A DNA stretch of 36,584 nt from positions 1-36,584 of the forward strand of contig CADARW010000029.1 of the NCBI GenBank assembly GCA_902790405.1, read 5' to 3'. Shown here one piece after another: positions 16,595 to 25,047 of this stretch. The translations under genes were made by a program, and so were the position numbers. Every line of letters starts with the position of its first letter. The first letter of the stretch is position 1. The stretch is from an uncultured Bacteroidia bacterium (GTDB lineage: Bacteria; Bacteroidota; Bacteroidia; Bacteroidales; ML635J-15). Under the pieces are notes generated by a model. It made no database searches and was not told the DNA's origin. It was given only the letters and a program-made list of their open reading frames with translations.

Positions 16595-16657
16595 GTACTT
16601 TCTTATTGCTTCTGCAAAAAATTCTATCCCAATTAAATAACATTAGTGGGAAAAATA

Positions 16658-16665
16658 TATCTTTG
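16658..16665 (+). promoter_or_regulatory. Promoter -7 box for the SEFIR gene
   Basis: TATCTTTG, 24 bases before the start codon, matching the host promoter consensus. Confidence 0.55.
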
Positions 16666-16689
16666 TAACGTTCTAAAAGTTATAATAAT

Positions 16690-17982
16690 ATGGCTAAAAA
16701 TTTATGTAAAGAAAAGTTTATCAATACGCCAAATAAAGATACTGATAGTAAAGAACTCAATGGCAAAAGAACAGGAAAATCCCTAACGGTATTTATTTCT
16801 TACTCATGGGATAGCAAAGACCATAAAAAATGGGTGAAAAAATTGGCTGATGATTTACAAAAGCTGGGAGTAGAAGCGTTATTGGATCAATACCAACTGG
16901 CAGGCACACCATTAAATACATTTATGAATGATGGTATAAATATGGCAGACAAAGTATTAATCATAGGAACTCCAGAATACAAAAACAAAGCTGAATCTCA
17001 TAAAGGTGGAACAAATACTGAGGATCAAATTATTAATATCCACATCACTAGGAATTATAACGATCCTAAATTTATCCCTATTTTGCGTAGTGGAACTTTC
17101 GAAACATCATTTACAGATTTGGTTGGGAATAGAAAAGGATTTGATTTTACAGATGATTTATTATATAATGATACACTAGAAGATTTGTTTCAAAATTTAT
17201 CAAGTAGAAACAATTCTACAAGGAAAAAACTAACGTCATCGTCTCAAGAAACATATCAAAAAAATCGCCACAAACTAAGAGATCTGTTCGTTTCGATTTA
17301 TATTCCATACTTCACTAATTTGTTTAATAAACTTGAAATTAGCAACTATAAATATTGGTCTTATATGATTGCCGTCTCAGGAGAAATGGAGATTTCATAT
17401 AAAAAATATTTCGAATTAAAAGATTTTATTGATTTTTGCGATAGTTGCCAAAATCATACAGAGTTTAAAGAGTATTACAACCTAACCATGTGCTTACAAG
17501 AGGTTCTAAAAGACATGTTCAAAATATTTGATTTACATTCTGTTATGATAGGCAAAGAAGGATTTAGATATCATAAATATTACAAGGATCATCCATGGGA
17601 TCCAGAACTAAACCCAATTGAAGAAAAAGAATATGAGGATGAAATATTGCTTATGGGAGATTTAGTCTTTGAATTTACAAGGATAGCAAATTTACTTCTT
17701 GAAAGAATTAGAATCTATGAGCCTAGCTTTATGGCTCAATACGGCATATTAACAATTAAGGATTCGCCTAATCCCAAATCGCAAATTGTTTATAAACCAC
17801 AAGAAAAATCCGATTCCCCATATCCTGGGCTTCTGCCATTTTTAAACAAAAAAATGACACGAACACATCACTATAAAGAAGTGGATTTGTATAATTCATT
17901 AAAAATGAAATTAAATCTTTCTGACATTGAATATGTTCATAATAATGATCAAATAAATAGTCGACAAAAAAAAAATTATTGA
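16690..17982 (+). CDS. SEFIR/TIR-domain protein, truncated by a frameshift
   Basis: A protein of 430 residues as read. Residues about 31-135 form a SEFIR/TIR-type domain: SLTVFISYSWDSKDHKKWV, then LGVEALLDQYQL, MADKVLIIGTPEYKNKA and FIPIL. Bacterial SEFIR and TIR proteins often act in anti-phage defence, signalling or degrading NAD; catalytic activity cannot be judged here. The remaining ~290 residues are helical and unrecognised. At 17966-17975 a run of ten A residues shifts the frame and the protein ends at TGA 17980-17982. With nine A residues it would continue into a winged-helix domain ending at 18139. AT-rich, unlike dnaK. It has its own promoter box, so it is not in one operon with the methylase. 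Confidence 0.85.
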   Translation: MAKNLCKEKFINTPNKDTDSKELNGKRTGKSLTVFISYSWDSKDHKKWVKKLADDLQKLGVEALLDQYQLAGTPLNTFMNDGINMADKVLIIGTPEYKNKAESHKGGTNTEDQIINIHITRNYNDPKFIPILRSGTFETSFTDLVGNRKGFDFTDDLLYNDTLEDLFQNLSSRNNSTRKKLTSSSQETYQKNRHKLRDLFVSIYIPYFTNLFNKLEISNYKYWSYMIAVSGEMEISYKKYFELKDFIDFCDSCQNHTEFKEYYNLTMCLQEVLKDMFKIFDLHSVMIGKEGFRYHKYYKDHPWDPELNPIEEKEYEDEILLMGDLVFEFTRIANLLLERIRIYEPSFMAQYGILTIKDSPNPKSQIVYKPQEKSDSPYPGLLPFLNKKMTRTHHYKEVDLYNSLKMKLNLSDIEYVHNNDQINSRQKKNY

Positions 17983-18139
17983 CCTTATTGCATCAAATTC
18001 CCAAATTAAAATTACCCAATTAGCCATTAATCTAAATGTTTCAACAAATACCATACGAAGAGATTTGCAAACACTGCAGAATAGAAAAATGATTGCGCGT
18101 ACTGGCAGTCTTAGAAATTGTCATTGGGAAGTATTGTAA
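17974..18139 (+). other. Out-of-frame winged-helix tail of the SEFIR protein
   Basis: Read one base on from the SEFIR frame, about 55 codons follow without a stop: KKIIDLIASNSQ, then ITQLAINLNVSTNTIRRDL, and the ending TGSLRNCHWEVL before TAA 18137-18139. This is a DeoR-like helix-turn-helix followed by the GS...W wing often found at the end of defence and AAA proteins. It has no start codon of its own nearby. It is best read as the true C-terminus of the SEFIR protein, reached by slippage on the ten-A run or separated by a mutation or sequencing error. Confidence 0.75.
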
Positions 18140-18213
18140 CATATACCTGGTTCATAACCCAACATCATGCGAATGAAAATCAGCTGGAGACCCCCAAAAA
18201 ACAAATCTGTGAC

Positions 18214-18249
18214 AAAGGTGCATATTATATTATTAGTGTGCACCTTTTT
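18214..18249 (+). terminator. Rho-independent terminator
   Basis: The arms AAAGGTGCA (18214-18222) and TGCACCTTT (18239-18247) are followed by T residues. It lies between the SEFIR gene and the methylase operon and shows that they are separate transcripts. Confidence 0.85.
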
Positions 18250-18321
18250 GTTGCATTTTGCGCCCCATCTTTTTGTTCAAAAAATACTCACATGCAAACA
18301 TAAAAACTAAAGATTAATTCT

Positions 18322-18329
18322 TATTTTTG
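18322..18329 (+). promoter_or_regulatory. Promoter -7 box of the methylase-HerA-NurA operon
   Basis: TATTTTTG, 25 bases before the methylase start. Confidence 0.5.
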
Positions 18330-18353
18330 TGCCGATATCGAATTAAACAATAA

Positions 18354-19241
18354 ATGGGACAGGTTTGTAATTACTCACCATTAAGATATCCTGGAGGCAA
18401 GTCTAGGTTATATGATTTAGTCAATGCGTTAATTTCTCAATATGGTGAATCTGTTAATACATATGTTGAACCTTTTGTTGGAGGTGGTGCAATTGCTTTA
18501 GGATTAATTATAAATCACAAAGTAGAAAAAATAATCATTAATGATATTAATGTCGGCGTATATTCATTCTGGAATTCAGTTTGCAACGACACAGAAAACT
18601 TATTGCGACTGATAAGAGAAACCAATATTAACATTAATAGCTTTGATACTCAAAAAAACATTTACAATAACGAAACAGAAGCTTCTTTAGAATTAGGTTT
18701 CGCTACTTTTTTTCTAAACAGAACCAGTTATTCAGGAGTGTTAGGAGCTGGTCCTATTGGTGGATATAAACAAACTGGTAACTTTTTGCTAGACGCTAGA
18801 TATAATCGTAATGATTTAATAAAAAAAATAGAACGCATTGCTCAATACAAATCAAAGATTGAAATACATAATTTAGACATACTAGACTTTATAAAGAAAA
18901 TAGAAAACCGACGAAAAAATATCTTTACATATTTTGATCCCCCATATTTTGTAAAAGGGAAAGCCCTTTATACAAATTTCCTTAGCAAAGAAGATCACCA
19001 AAAAATATATAGTAAAATAAAAAGGATAAAAACACCATGGGTGATTACTTATGATAATGTTAAAGATATTTCAGACATATATAAAGATTACATTCAATAT
19101 GAATTTAGTTTATCATATACTGTAAATCCGAAATCTTGTAGAAAGGCGACAGAACTATTAATTACTAGTGATGTCAACAAACTTAATTCTATTAATGAAG
19201 ATGTATACAAACGAATTGATTTAAAGGAAAAAAAGATATAA
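18354..19241 (+). CDS. Dam-type (D12 class) adenine-N6 DNA methyltransferase
   Basis: A protein of 295 residues. SPLRYPGGKSRL near the N-terminus and VEPFVGGGAIALGL bind S-adenosylmethionine; TYFDPPYFVKG is the catalytic DPPY motif; NRTSYSGVLGAGPIGG is a typical D12-class segment between them. It methylates adenine in a short DNA target that cannot be read from the sequence. No partner restriction endonuclease of a known type is adjacent. Instead HerA-like and NurA-like genes follow at 1 base distance and by overlap, so the methylase probably marks self DNA for those two. The gene is strongly AT-rich, suggesting horizontal origin. Confidence 0.93.
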   Translation: MGQVCNYSPLRYPGGKSRLYDLVNALISQYGESVNTYVEPFVGGGAIALGLIINHKVEKIIINDINVGVYSFWNSVCNDTENLLRLIRETNININSFDTQKNIYNNETEASLELGFATFFLNRTSYSGVLGAGPIGGYKQTGNFLLDARYNRNDLIKKIERIAQYKSKIEIHNLDILDFIKKIENRRKNIFTYFDPPYFVKGKALYTNFLSKEDHQKIYSKIKRIKTPWVITYDNVKDISDIYKDYIQYEFSLSYTVNPKSCRKATELLITSDVNKLNSINEDVYKRIDLKEKKI

Positions 19242-19242
19242 T

Positions 19243-21249
19243 ATGCAAAACATTGTAAATAAAGTCACTTCAGATTCAGATAAGTTAGTTTCATTGATTC
19301 AGACAGAAAACCATGTCGGCTGGATTTATTCAATAGATTACGAAAATGCCCTTGTGCTTACCAATGATGCGTGGAAACAGAAAGTTAACGGTGTTTCTCA
19401 GAATGCATTTTTGATAGCCACGGCGATTGAACCTAATAAATATAATGAAGTTGACGAATTTGACCGCGAGGTAATCCTTTTAAGGGTAAACGGATCTTGT
19501 AAACTTCCGCAAGATGATGATAATATTCGCACAAAACTTGATTCTCTACAAAATAAGACTGCAACTTATACTGCCGAGCAACCTGATGCACTAACCCAAA
19601 ACATATTGCAATACAGCGGTTTGCAATGTAGGGTTTTAGGAACATTCTATATGAAGAATCAAGAGTTGCAATTAGGTTCCGACATAGAAAACTTTTCGTC
19701 TTCACTCACACAGGCAGTATATTTACCCAAGCGTGATGCTCTAAAGACTATTGTAAATTATGTGGATCCGATTCGAAAGAACAAATCCGCAGAAGATTTC
19801 AGGAATATGGGAATTAATCAGAGTGTCGAACCTTTTGAAATAGGGACAATTAGATATACTTCATCAGATAGATTACAAAGGAAAGAGGACCTCGACAAAG
19901 TACCTGTTTCTATTCAACCTGCCGACTTTCTTGCGCGGCGTACTGCCGTTTTGGGTATGACAAGAACAGGAAAGTCAAACATGGTAAAACAGACTATTTC
20001 TGTTGTAAAAGACGTCTCCCGAAAAGTTAAGTTACCAATAGGTCAGTTAATTTTTGATATTAATGGTGAATATGCGAATGCCAACAATCAGGATAATGGT
20101 TCTATTTCCGATATTTTTCAAGATGAATGCATTCGTTATAGAATGATGAAAACTGATGGATTTGAATCACTGCTTACTAATTTTTATGAACAAATAAATG
20201 ATGGATTTCAAATTATTTCTGAAATAGTTAAAGAAGAAAAAACTAGTTCTGCTCAAGACATTATAACTTTTTTGAATGGTTTTTCCTGTGACGAACCAGA
20301 CGAAATTAATCAGAAAAAAAGATATAAAGTTACAATTGCCTTGTATAAAGCTCTGTTATACAAAGCTGGCTTTAAAGTAAAAGGTGATGAAAAAATATAT
20401 TTTGAAGCCAATAAAGACATAATTGAGATAGTCAAAAAAGATCCATCTAAAGGTTTGTCTATTAAAGAAACCTGCGAATGGTTTTCTTCATTACGAGATA
20501 ATGCTGTTTATATGGCAGAAGACGAGAACAATGGCAAAAAACAAAACGAAACAAAGAAACTCTGGCATGAGATGTTAAAATCTTCATCTGGAAAACCATG
20601 GCTTGATGAAGTATGTGTTGCAATGCTTAATATGATTGCGCAAAAGAATTCATCAAACGTTCCAATGTATGGCTATAAATGTCTTATTTCATCCACAGCA
20701 TATCATACAGCAGAGAGAAAATCTCCCGTTTCAAAAGAGATATATGATTTTCTTGTTCAAGGGAAAATTGTAATTTTAGATTTGTCTGTTGGTATCGCAA
20801 CAATGCGTGAAAAAATTAGTAAAGATTTAGCAAAATTCATTTTTACTTCTTCTATGAATATTTTCACTAAAGGAGAACAACCTCCTTTTATAATGATTTA
20901 CATAGAAGAAGCCCATAATTTAATTGGGAAAGGAATGCCTCTAACAGACACATGGCCAAGAATTGCTAAAGAAGGAGCTAAATATAAAATAGGACTTGTT
21001 TATGCGACGCAAGAGGTATCCTCTGTTCATCCTAACATTTTAAGCAATACTGAAAATTGGTTTGTTTCTCATTTGAATAGCGAAAATGAAATTCGCGAAT
21101 TAGATAAATTCTACGATTTTGCAGATTTTCACAAATCTTTACTGCGTGCGCAAGACGTTGGTTTTACAAGAGTAAAGACACTTTCAAGTTCCTTCGTTGT
21201 TCCTGTTCAAATTAATAAGTTTAATCCAGAAGAATGGAGGAATAAGTAA
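19243..21249 (+). CDS. HerA-like hexameric DNA translocase ATPase
   Basis: A protein of 668 residues. The N-terminal ~200 residues look like the beta-barrel domain of HerA/FtsK-type motors. The Walker A motif is GMTRTGKS (about 238-245), followed after one strand by LIFDINGEYAN, and Walker B is FIMIYIEEAHN (about 549-559) with a late segment KIGLVYATQEVSSVHPNIL typical of HerA (DUF87). HerA motors pump DNA and, with the nuclease NurA, resect DNA ends in archaea. In bacteria HerA is also paired with SIR2 or DUF4297 nucleases in phage defence. The start is one base after the methylase stop, and the stop overlaps the NurA start (TAATG). Confidence 0.92.
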   Translation: MQNIVNKVTSDSDKLVSLIQTENHVGWIYSIDYENALVLTNDAWKQKVNGVSQNAFLIATAIEPNKYNEVDEFDREVILLRVNGSCKLPQDDDNIRTKLDSLQNKTATYTAEQPDALTQNILQYSGLQCRVLGTFYMKNQELQLGSDIENFSSSLTQAVYLPKRDALKTIVNYVDPIRKNKSAEDFRNMGINQSVEPFEIGTIRYTSSDRLQRKEDLDKVPVSIQPADFLARRTAVLGMTRTGKSNMVKQTISVVKDVSRKVKLPIGQLIFDINGEYANANNQDNGSISDIFQDECIRYRMMKTDGFESLLTNFYEQINDGFQIISEIVKEEKTSSAQDIITFLNGFSCDEPDEINQKKRYKVTIALYKALLYKAGFKVKGDEKIYFEANKDIIEIVKKDPSKGLSIKETCEWFSSLRDNAVYMAEDENNGKKQNETKKLWHEMLKSSSGKPWLDEVCVAMLNMIAQKNSSNVPMYGYKCLISSTAYHTAERKSPVSKEIYDFLVQGKIVILDLSVGIATMREKISKDLAKFIFTSSMNIFTKGEQPPFIMIYIEEAHNLIGKGMPLTDTWPRIAKEGAKYKIGLVYATQEVSSVHPNILSNTENWFVSHLNSENEIRELDKFYDFADFHKSLLRAQDVGFTRVKTLSSSFVVPVQINKFNPEEWRNK

Positions 21250-22520
21250 TGCCGTACCAGAACGAATTCGCAGATAAGACTTCGCACATTGACATTGTTC
21301 AAAACCCCGATGTTGAAAAGTTTTTAGAAAAATGTCATAAAATAGAAGACTTCAATGGTGAAGATATATCATCGGCAGGACAACAATTCTCGCCGCCTAT
21401 AAATAACTGTTTCCACAAACCTGATAATATCATTTCAATCGATGGCAGTTTCTATGAAGCAAGTAGAAAAAAAGAATACCCTAGCCAAAAAATTGGGTTT
21501 ATTAAAGTCGGTGTAATCTTATTACAAGGGAAATCTTTATCTGCAATTCAAGGTGGTTCAAAATTTGTTGACCCTTATGCAGTTGCAAAAATCAAGGAAA
21601 ATAATGAAGCTTATTCATTCGTGCTACCAAGTACAAATATAGTATATGATGACTGCGAAGATGTTCAAGAAAGTTTTAGAAGGGCATTAGAAGAACAATT
21701 TGACAATTTGCGAGATAAAGCCGACGACCCCAATACTAGTTTGAAAACAACACTTTTCAAAATGGCGTCATATCTTGACGGTTGCGATGCCAATAGAGTT
21801 GTATTATCAAAGTGTCCTTGCTGCAAAGCAACTGACAATATATACATCTACAAAGATGACGAAGCCCCTAAATGTCCTCATTGCGGGAAACGATTGTATT
21901 TAACTGACATATTGAGAGTTTGGGAACAAGTTGCCGATGTAACATCCAATCAAAGCGCATTGACAAGAACAATGAATATTGTTGAACGGCTTTTGGCTAT
22001 TCATTATATTAGGTCAATTGTTGAATCATTGAAAGAATCGTATGCAAATACTTTAGAGAATCTATGCTTTTTCATAGATGGACCATTGGCGGTATTTGGC
22101 GAGCCAGCAAAGTTCCACGCATGCTTTATGAAATACTTGCATGAGTTGAATCAGACTATGCGCAGTCTTAATAAATCTGACATTCTGATGATCGGGATTC
22201 AAAAATCTGGCGCTGTTAATGATTACCTCAATTTGATAAAAGATTACATCAGAAACGGCGAAGTTTATTGTTTGTCTGATGAAATCAGGAATAAATATGT
22301 AACATTTAGTAAAAACGCCGCAAGTGACACCTTTGGAAAGGAAACATATTTTGGACAAGATTTTTTGTACAAAAATAAGAAAGGTAATGTATTTGTATTC
22401 AATGTACCATATCCATTTGAAGAGAAATCAAAAGTTGCGAATTTTAAAATCGAGAAATCCAATATAGCAAATTACAAAAACATCAAAATATATACAGACT
22501 TATTGGATGATCAGTTTTAG
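21249..22520 (+). CDS. NurA-domain nuclease with zinc ribbon
   Basis: A protein of 423 residues. The NurA core is split: the first acidic motif is IISIDGSFYEASR (Asp65), the second FFIDGPLAVFG (Asp277), and a late segment has MIGIQKSGAVNDYL. These Asp residues bind Mn ions in NurA nucleases, which have an RNase H-like fold and act on DNA ends. Between the two motifs lies a zinc-ribbon insert with Cys189/Cys192 and Cys209/Cys212 (CPCC...CPHC), not found in the short archaeal NurA. The start overlaps the HerA stop by one base, so the motor and nuclease are translationally coupled and probably form one complex. It closes the operon. Confidence 0.9.
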   Translation: MPYQNEFADKTSHIDIVQNPDVEKFLEKCHKIEDFNGEDISSAGQQFSPPINNCFHKPDNIISIDGSFYEASRKKEYPSQKIGFIKVGVILLQGKSLSAIQGGSKFVDPYAVAKIKENNEAYSFVLPSTNIVYDDCEDVQESFRRALEEQFDNLRDKADDPNTSLKTTLFKMASYLDGCDANRVVLSKCPCCKATDNIYIYKDDEAPKCPHCGKRLYLTDILRVWEQVADVTSNQSALTRTMNIVERLLAIHYIRSIVESLKESYANTLENLCFFIDGPLAVFGEPAKFHACFMKYLHELNQTMRSLNKSDILMIGIQKSGAVNDYLNLIKDYIRNGEVYCLSDEIRNKYVTFSKNAASDTFGKETYFGQDFLYKNKKGNVFVFNVPYPFEEKSKVANFKIEKSNIANYKNIKIYTDLLDDQF

Positions 22521-22849
22521 CGCACAAATATACTGCAATAAGTTTGGCTCCAGGAAGCAAAGTATTAGATTTGCTCTCAAAAAGCAAAATTGTGTAATAA
22601 AAGCAGTTCCCTTGCTCTGCTGAATTTACTGGCTTACCTGTCGTGTCGGATTTGCAACCTTTAGCTCGTTGCCTTTGGCAACAACCCGACACGCTTGAAT
22701 ATCAGCATCTGTAATACACAAATAATTCTCCCGACAAGCACAGGATAAGCAGTGCCCTATGGTGCGAAATACCACGAATTAAATTCTAATAATAATTTTG
22801 GCGCGTTACTAATGTAAAAAACATTATATTTGCACCAAAATTATTTAAT
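22521..22849. other. Gap with dispersed repeat and AbiE promoter
   Basis: No ORF is supported in these 329 bases. An outer stem CGTGTCGG (22642-22649) / CCGACACG (22686-22693) encloses an inner stem GTTGCC/GGCAAC (22668-22673 with 22677-22682) and an inverted copy of the 12-mer GAGCTAAAGGTT (22656-22667). This looks like a dispersed repeat element. A TATATTTG promoter box for the AbiE operon lies at 22825-22832. Confidence 0.6.
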
Positions 22850-23653
22850 ATGACTTTACTGAAATGGATAAGGAATAGAGCAGTACATGGAATGCAAGCA
22901 TTCTCTATCGAAGAGATAAGGAGAGCAGGCGTGTGTACTTCTGAACAAATCTTGCAGAATGAACTATCTCTGCTTTCCGCAAACAAGACTATTGCTAATG
23001 TGTATCGCGGATTCTATGTCATTTATCCTACCCATTATGTCCTTCGTGGATCTATACCAGCAACATACTACATTGACCAACTTATGAATTATATGGGTAA
23101 GCCATATTATATAAGTATGCTCAGCGCTGCTGAATTGCTGGGAGCTGCGCACCAACGGCCACAGAATTTTTCTGTGATGACTGTTTTTCCAAAGCGAAGA
23201 GTGGTTTCGAAACGAAATGTGACCGTTGAATGGTTCTACAGGGAAAGAATACCAGAGGAGTGCATCATTACAAAAAATACGGAAACAGGAACCATACGCA
23301 TTTCAAATGCCCTGCTTACTGCAGTTGACATCATACAGTACCAGCAACACATAGGAGGCCTTTCGCGTGCAACTACAATTCTTGAAGAATTGACTGAACA
23401 AATTGACATTACAAAGGATTTCAAGCTGCTGGCTCCGTATGTAAAAACCGTTGTGTGGCAGCGTTTGGGATATTTGCTAGAGAACATAGTCGGAGAAAAG
23501 GAACTCTCCGACAAACTGTACAATCAATTGCAAACATCTGCAATCCATATTCAGTATGCACCTCTTAGCACAACGGCAGACAATGAGTACAAGGAACGCG
23601 ACATCCGCTGGAAATTAAACATAAACACAGATATAGAATCAGAGGAACTATGA
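22850..23653 (+). CDS. AbiEi-type antitoxin of a type IV toxin-antitoxin pair
   Basis: A protein of 267 residues. The N-terminal ~70 residues form a winged helix (SIEEIRRAGVCTSEQILQNE, then TIANVYRGFYVIYP), followed by the AbiEi domain (YISMLSAAELLGAAHQRPQNF, VEWFYRERIPEE, IRISNALLTAVDIIQYQQHIGG). AbiEi proteins bind the shared promoter to repress it and counter the AbiEii nucleotidyltransferase. The pair stops phages by abortive infection. The start codon follows a TATATTTG box by 17 bases. The stop overlaps the toxin start (ATGA), the usual layout of this system. Confidence 0.92.
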   Translation: MTLLKWIRNRAVHGMQAFSIEEIRRAGVCTSEQILQNELSLLSANKTIANVYRGFYVIYPTHYVLRGSIPATYYIDQLMNYMGKPYYISMLSAAELLGAAHQRPQNFSVMTVFPKRRVVSKRNVTVEWFYRERIPEECIITKNTETGTIRISNALLTAVDIIQYQQHIGGLSRATTILEELTEQIDITKDFKLLAPYVKTVVWQRLGYLLENIVGEKELSDKLYNQLQTSAIHIQYAPLSTTADNEYKERDIRWKLNINTDIESEEL

Positions 23654-24453
23654 TAAACAGAAACGCCATACAGCAATGGAGTGAACATGCTCCGTGGATT
23701 GAAAATGCACAAATAGAACAAGACCTGATAATATGCCGAGCTTTGGTTGCAATTTTCAGTGATGAGTTTCTTGCTTCCCAATTGGCTTTTCGCGGAGGCA
23801 CTGCACTGCACAAACTTTACTTGTCTCCACAACCACGCTACAGCGAGGACATCGACTTGGTTCAAATTAATCCAGGTCCAATTAAACCAATAATGTATAG
23901 GCTCGGAGAAGTGCTTGATTTCCTGCCTGACAGGACTACAAAACAAAAGCGGTACAATAATACGATGTATTTCCGTATGGAATCTGAAATACCACCGACG
24001 ATACCCATACGCCTGAAGATTGAAATCAACTGCTTCGAACATTTCAATGTGCTGGGACTGACAAAGATTCCGTTCTGCATTGAAAACTCATGGTTTTCTG
24101 GAGCTGCGCAAATTACTACATATCATTTCGAAGAACTTCTTGGAACAAAACTCCGTGCACTTTATCAACGCAAGAAAGGCCGTGACCTGTTTGACCTTTA
24201 CATTGCTTTGCAACAAAAAGAAACAGATGTGGACAAAGTTCTGAAATGCTACAGGGAGTATATGGAATTTGTAGTTGGCAAAGCTCCATCATACAAGCAA
24301 TACGTCAACAATATGGAAGAAAAAATGAATGACAGAGAGTTTTTAGATGACACTCACGCCCTTTTGCGACCAAACATTGAATTTAAACCAGCGGATGCAT
24401 ATAAGCAGATATTCAAAACATTCATTGACAAAATGGAAGGCAAAAGAGATTAA
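23650..24453 (+). CDS. AbiEii-type nucleotidyltransferase toxin
   Basis: A protein of 267 residues of the DUF1814/AbiEii family. LAFRGGTALHKLYL and RYSEDIDLVQ supply the GG(T/S) and DxD residues of the nucleotidyltransferase active site; GTKLRALYQRKKGRDLFDLYIAL carries the later KxxAlxxRxxxRDlfDl-like motif. Related toxins (AbiEii, MenT) transfer nucleotides to RNA targets such as tRNA ends and halt translation. It overlaps the AbiEi stop by four bases, so the two are translationally coupled. Base composition is closer to the host than that of the methylase operon. Confidence 0.93.
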   Translation: MINRNAIQQWSEHAPWIENAQIEQDLIICRALVAIFSDEFLASQLAFRGGTALHKLYLSPQPRYSEDIDLVQINPGPIKPIMYRLGEVLDFLPDRTTKQKRYNNTMYFRMESEIPPTIPIRLKIEINCFEHFNVLGLTKIPFCIENSWFSGAAQITTYHFEELLGTKLRALYQRKKGRDLFDLYIALQQKETDVDKVLKCYREYMEFVVGKAPSYKQYVNNMEEKMNDREFLDDTHALLRPNIEFKPADAYKQIFKTFIDKMEGKRD

Positions 24454-24800
24454 CAGAAACTATTAGTTACATAACCGCATTCAGCATAATAATAAAAGAT
24501 GAAGATGTCGCCTACAACACATCAACTGTTCACCAACTGTTCACCAACCTGTCTACACAAGATAAATCTTTGATAATAAATTTAAAAGAACAGCAATTAT
24601 CGACATCGGAACTTCAACTGTTCACCAACTGTTCACCTCAAAGCAAACAGCTTTTTATAAAGCAGGTCATCACTCCAAATATAGAGAATGGTATTATTGC
24701 TATGACACATCCCGAAACGCCACATCATCCACGGCAAAAATACTATCTAACAGAACTTGGATTAAAAATTCTAGAAATGCTACAAAACAACAAACAATAA
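24454..24800 (+). pseudogene. C-terminal remnant of a winged-helix (RecG/AlbA_2-like) protein
   Basis: An open frame without a good start codon runs through the AbiEii end and this stretch to TAA at 24798-24800. The last ~60 codons (FIKQVITPNIENGIIAM, then THPETPHHPRQKYYLTELG) resemble the winged-helix end of ATP-binding/AlbA_2 or RecG-like proteins, which often read IEMTIPDKPxSxNQKYRLT. Upstream it contains two blocks with the words CAACTGTTCACC repeated, coding for QLFTN twice. The ATPase and DNA-binding parts are missing, so this is likely the tail of a deleted gene. A short functional protein starting at TTG 24570 cannot be excluded. Confidence 0.45.
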
Positions 24801-25047
24801 GGTGCCAACAGAAATATGACATATCAACTAGCAAAAAAATAAAGTATTAACCAAATCCACACAACGAGTAGAAAATCTATTTAAACCAATTTATATTACC
24901 TTTGCAAAGCAACTAAGGGATAAAAACATCGGGTATGGAATCAAATTGTGCAATTGGGAACTGCACAATTTTCATATTTTGGCGGTGTAAAATTTTGTAA
25001 TGGCGGTGTAAAATTGTAATTTTGGCGGTGTAAATTTTTACTGGAAA
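24801..25047 (+). promoter_or_regulatory. Promoter region of the fic gene with direct repeats
   Basis: A TACCTTTG box lies at 24897-24904. An inverted repeat with 9-base arms (24943-24951 and 24963-24971) follows. Then come three direct copies of GGCGGTGTAAA at 24981-25035, about 22-24 bases apart, ending just before the fic start. A similar word, ATGGTGTAAATTTTCACTGG, appears after fic at about 26051-26070. These look like operator repeats lying in the leader, perhaps bound by the winged helix of the Fic protein itself. Confidence 0.6.

Noticed and set aside
18354-19241. Solitary regulatory Dam methylase
   Set aside because: One-base spacing to HerA and the coupled NurA make a shared function much more likely than an orphan methylase.
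22483-22692. Minus-strand open frame after the NurA gene
   Set aside because: It overlaps the NurA end and runs through a stem-loop repeat; composition and content look non-coding.
24981-25035. Three regularly spaced repeats resembling a very short CRISPR array
   Set aside because: The repeated word is only about 11 bases, the spacing is too short for spacers, and no cas gene is in the window. An operator array fits better.
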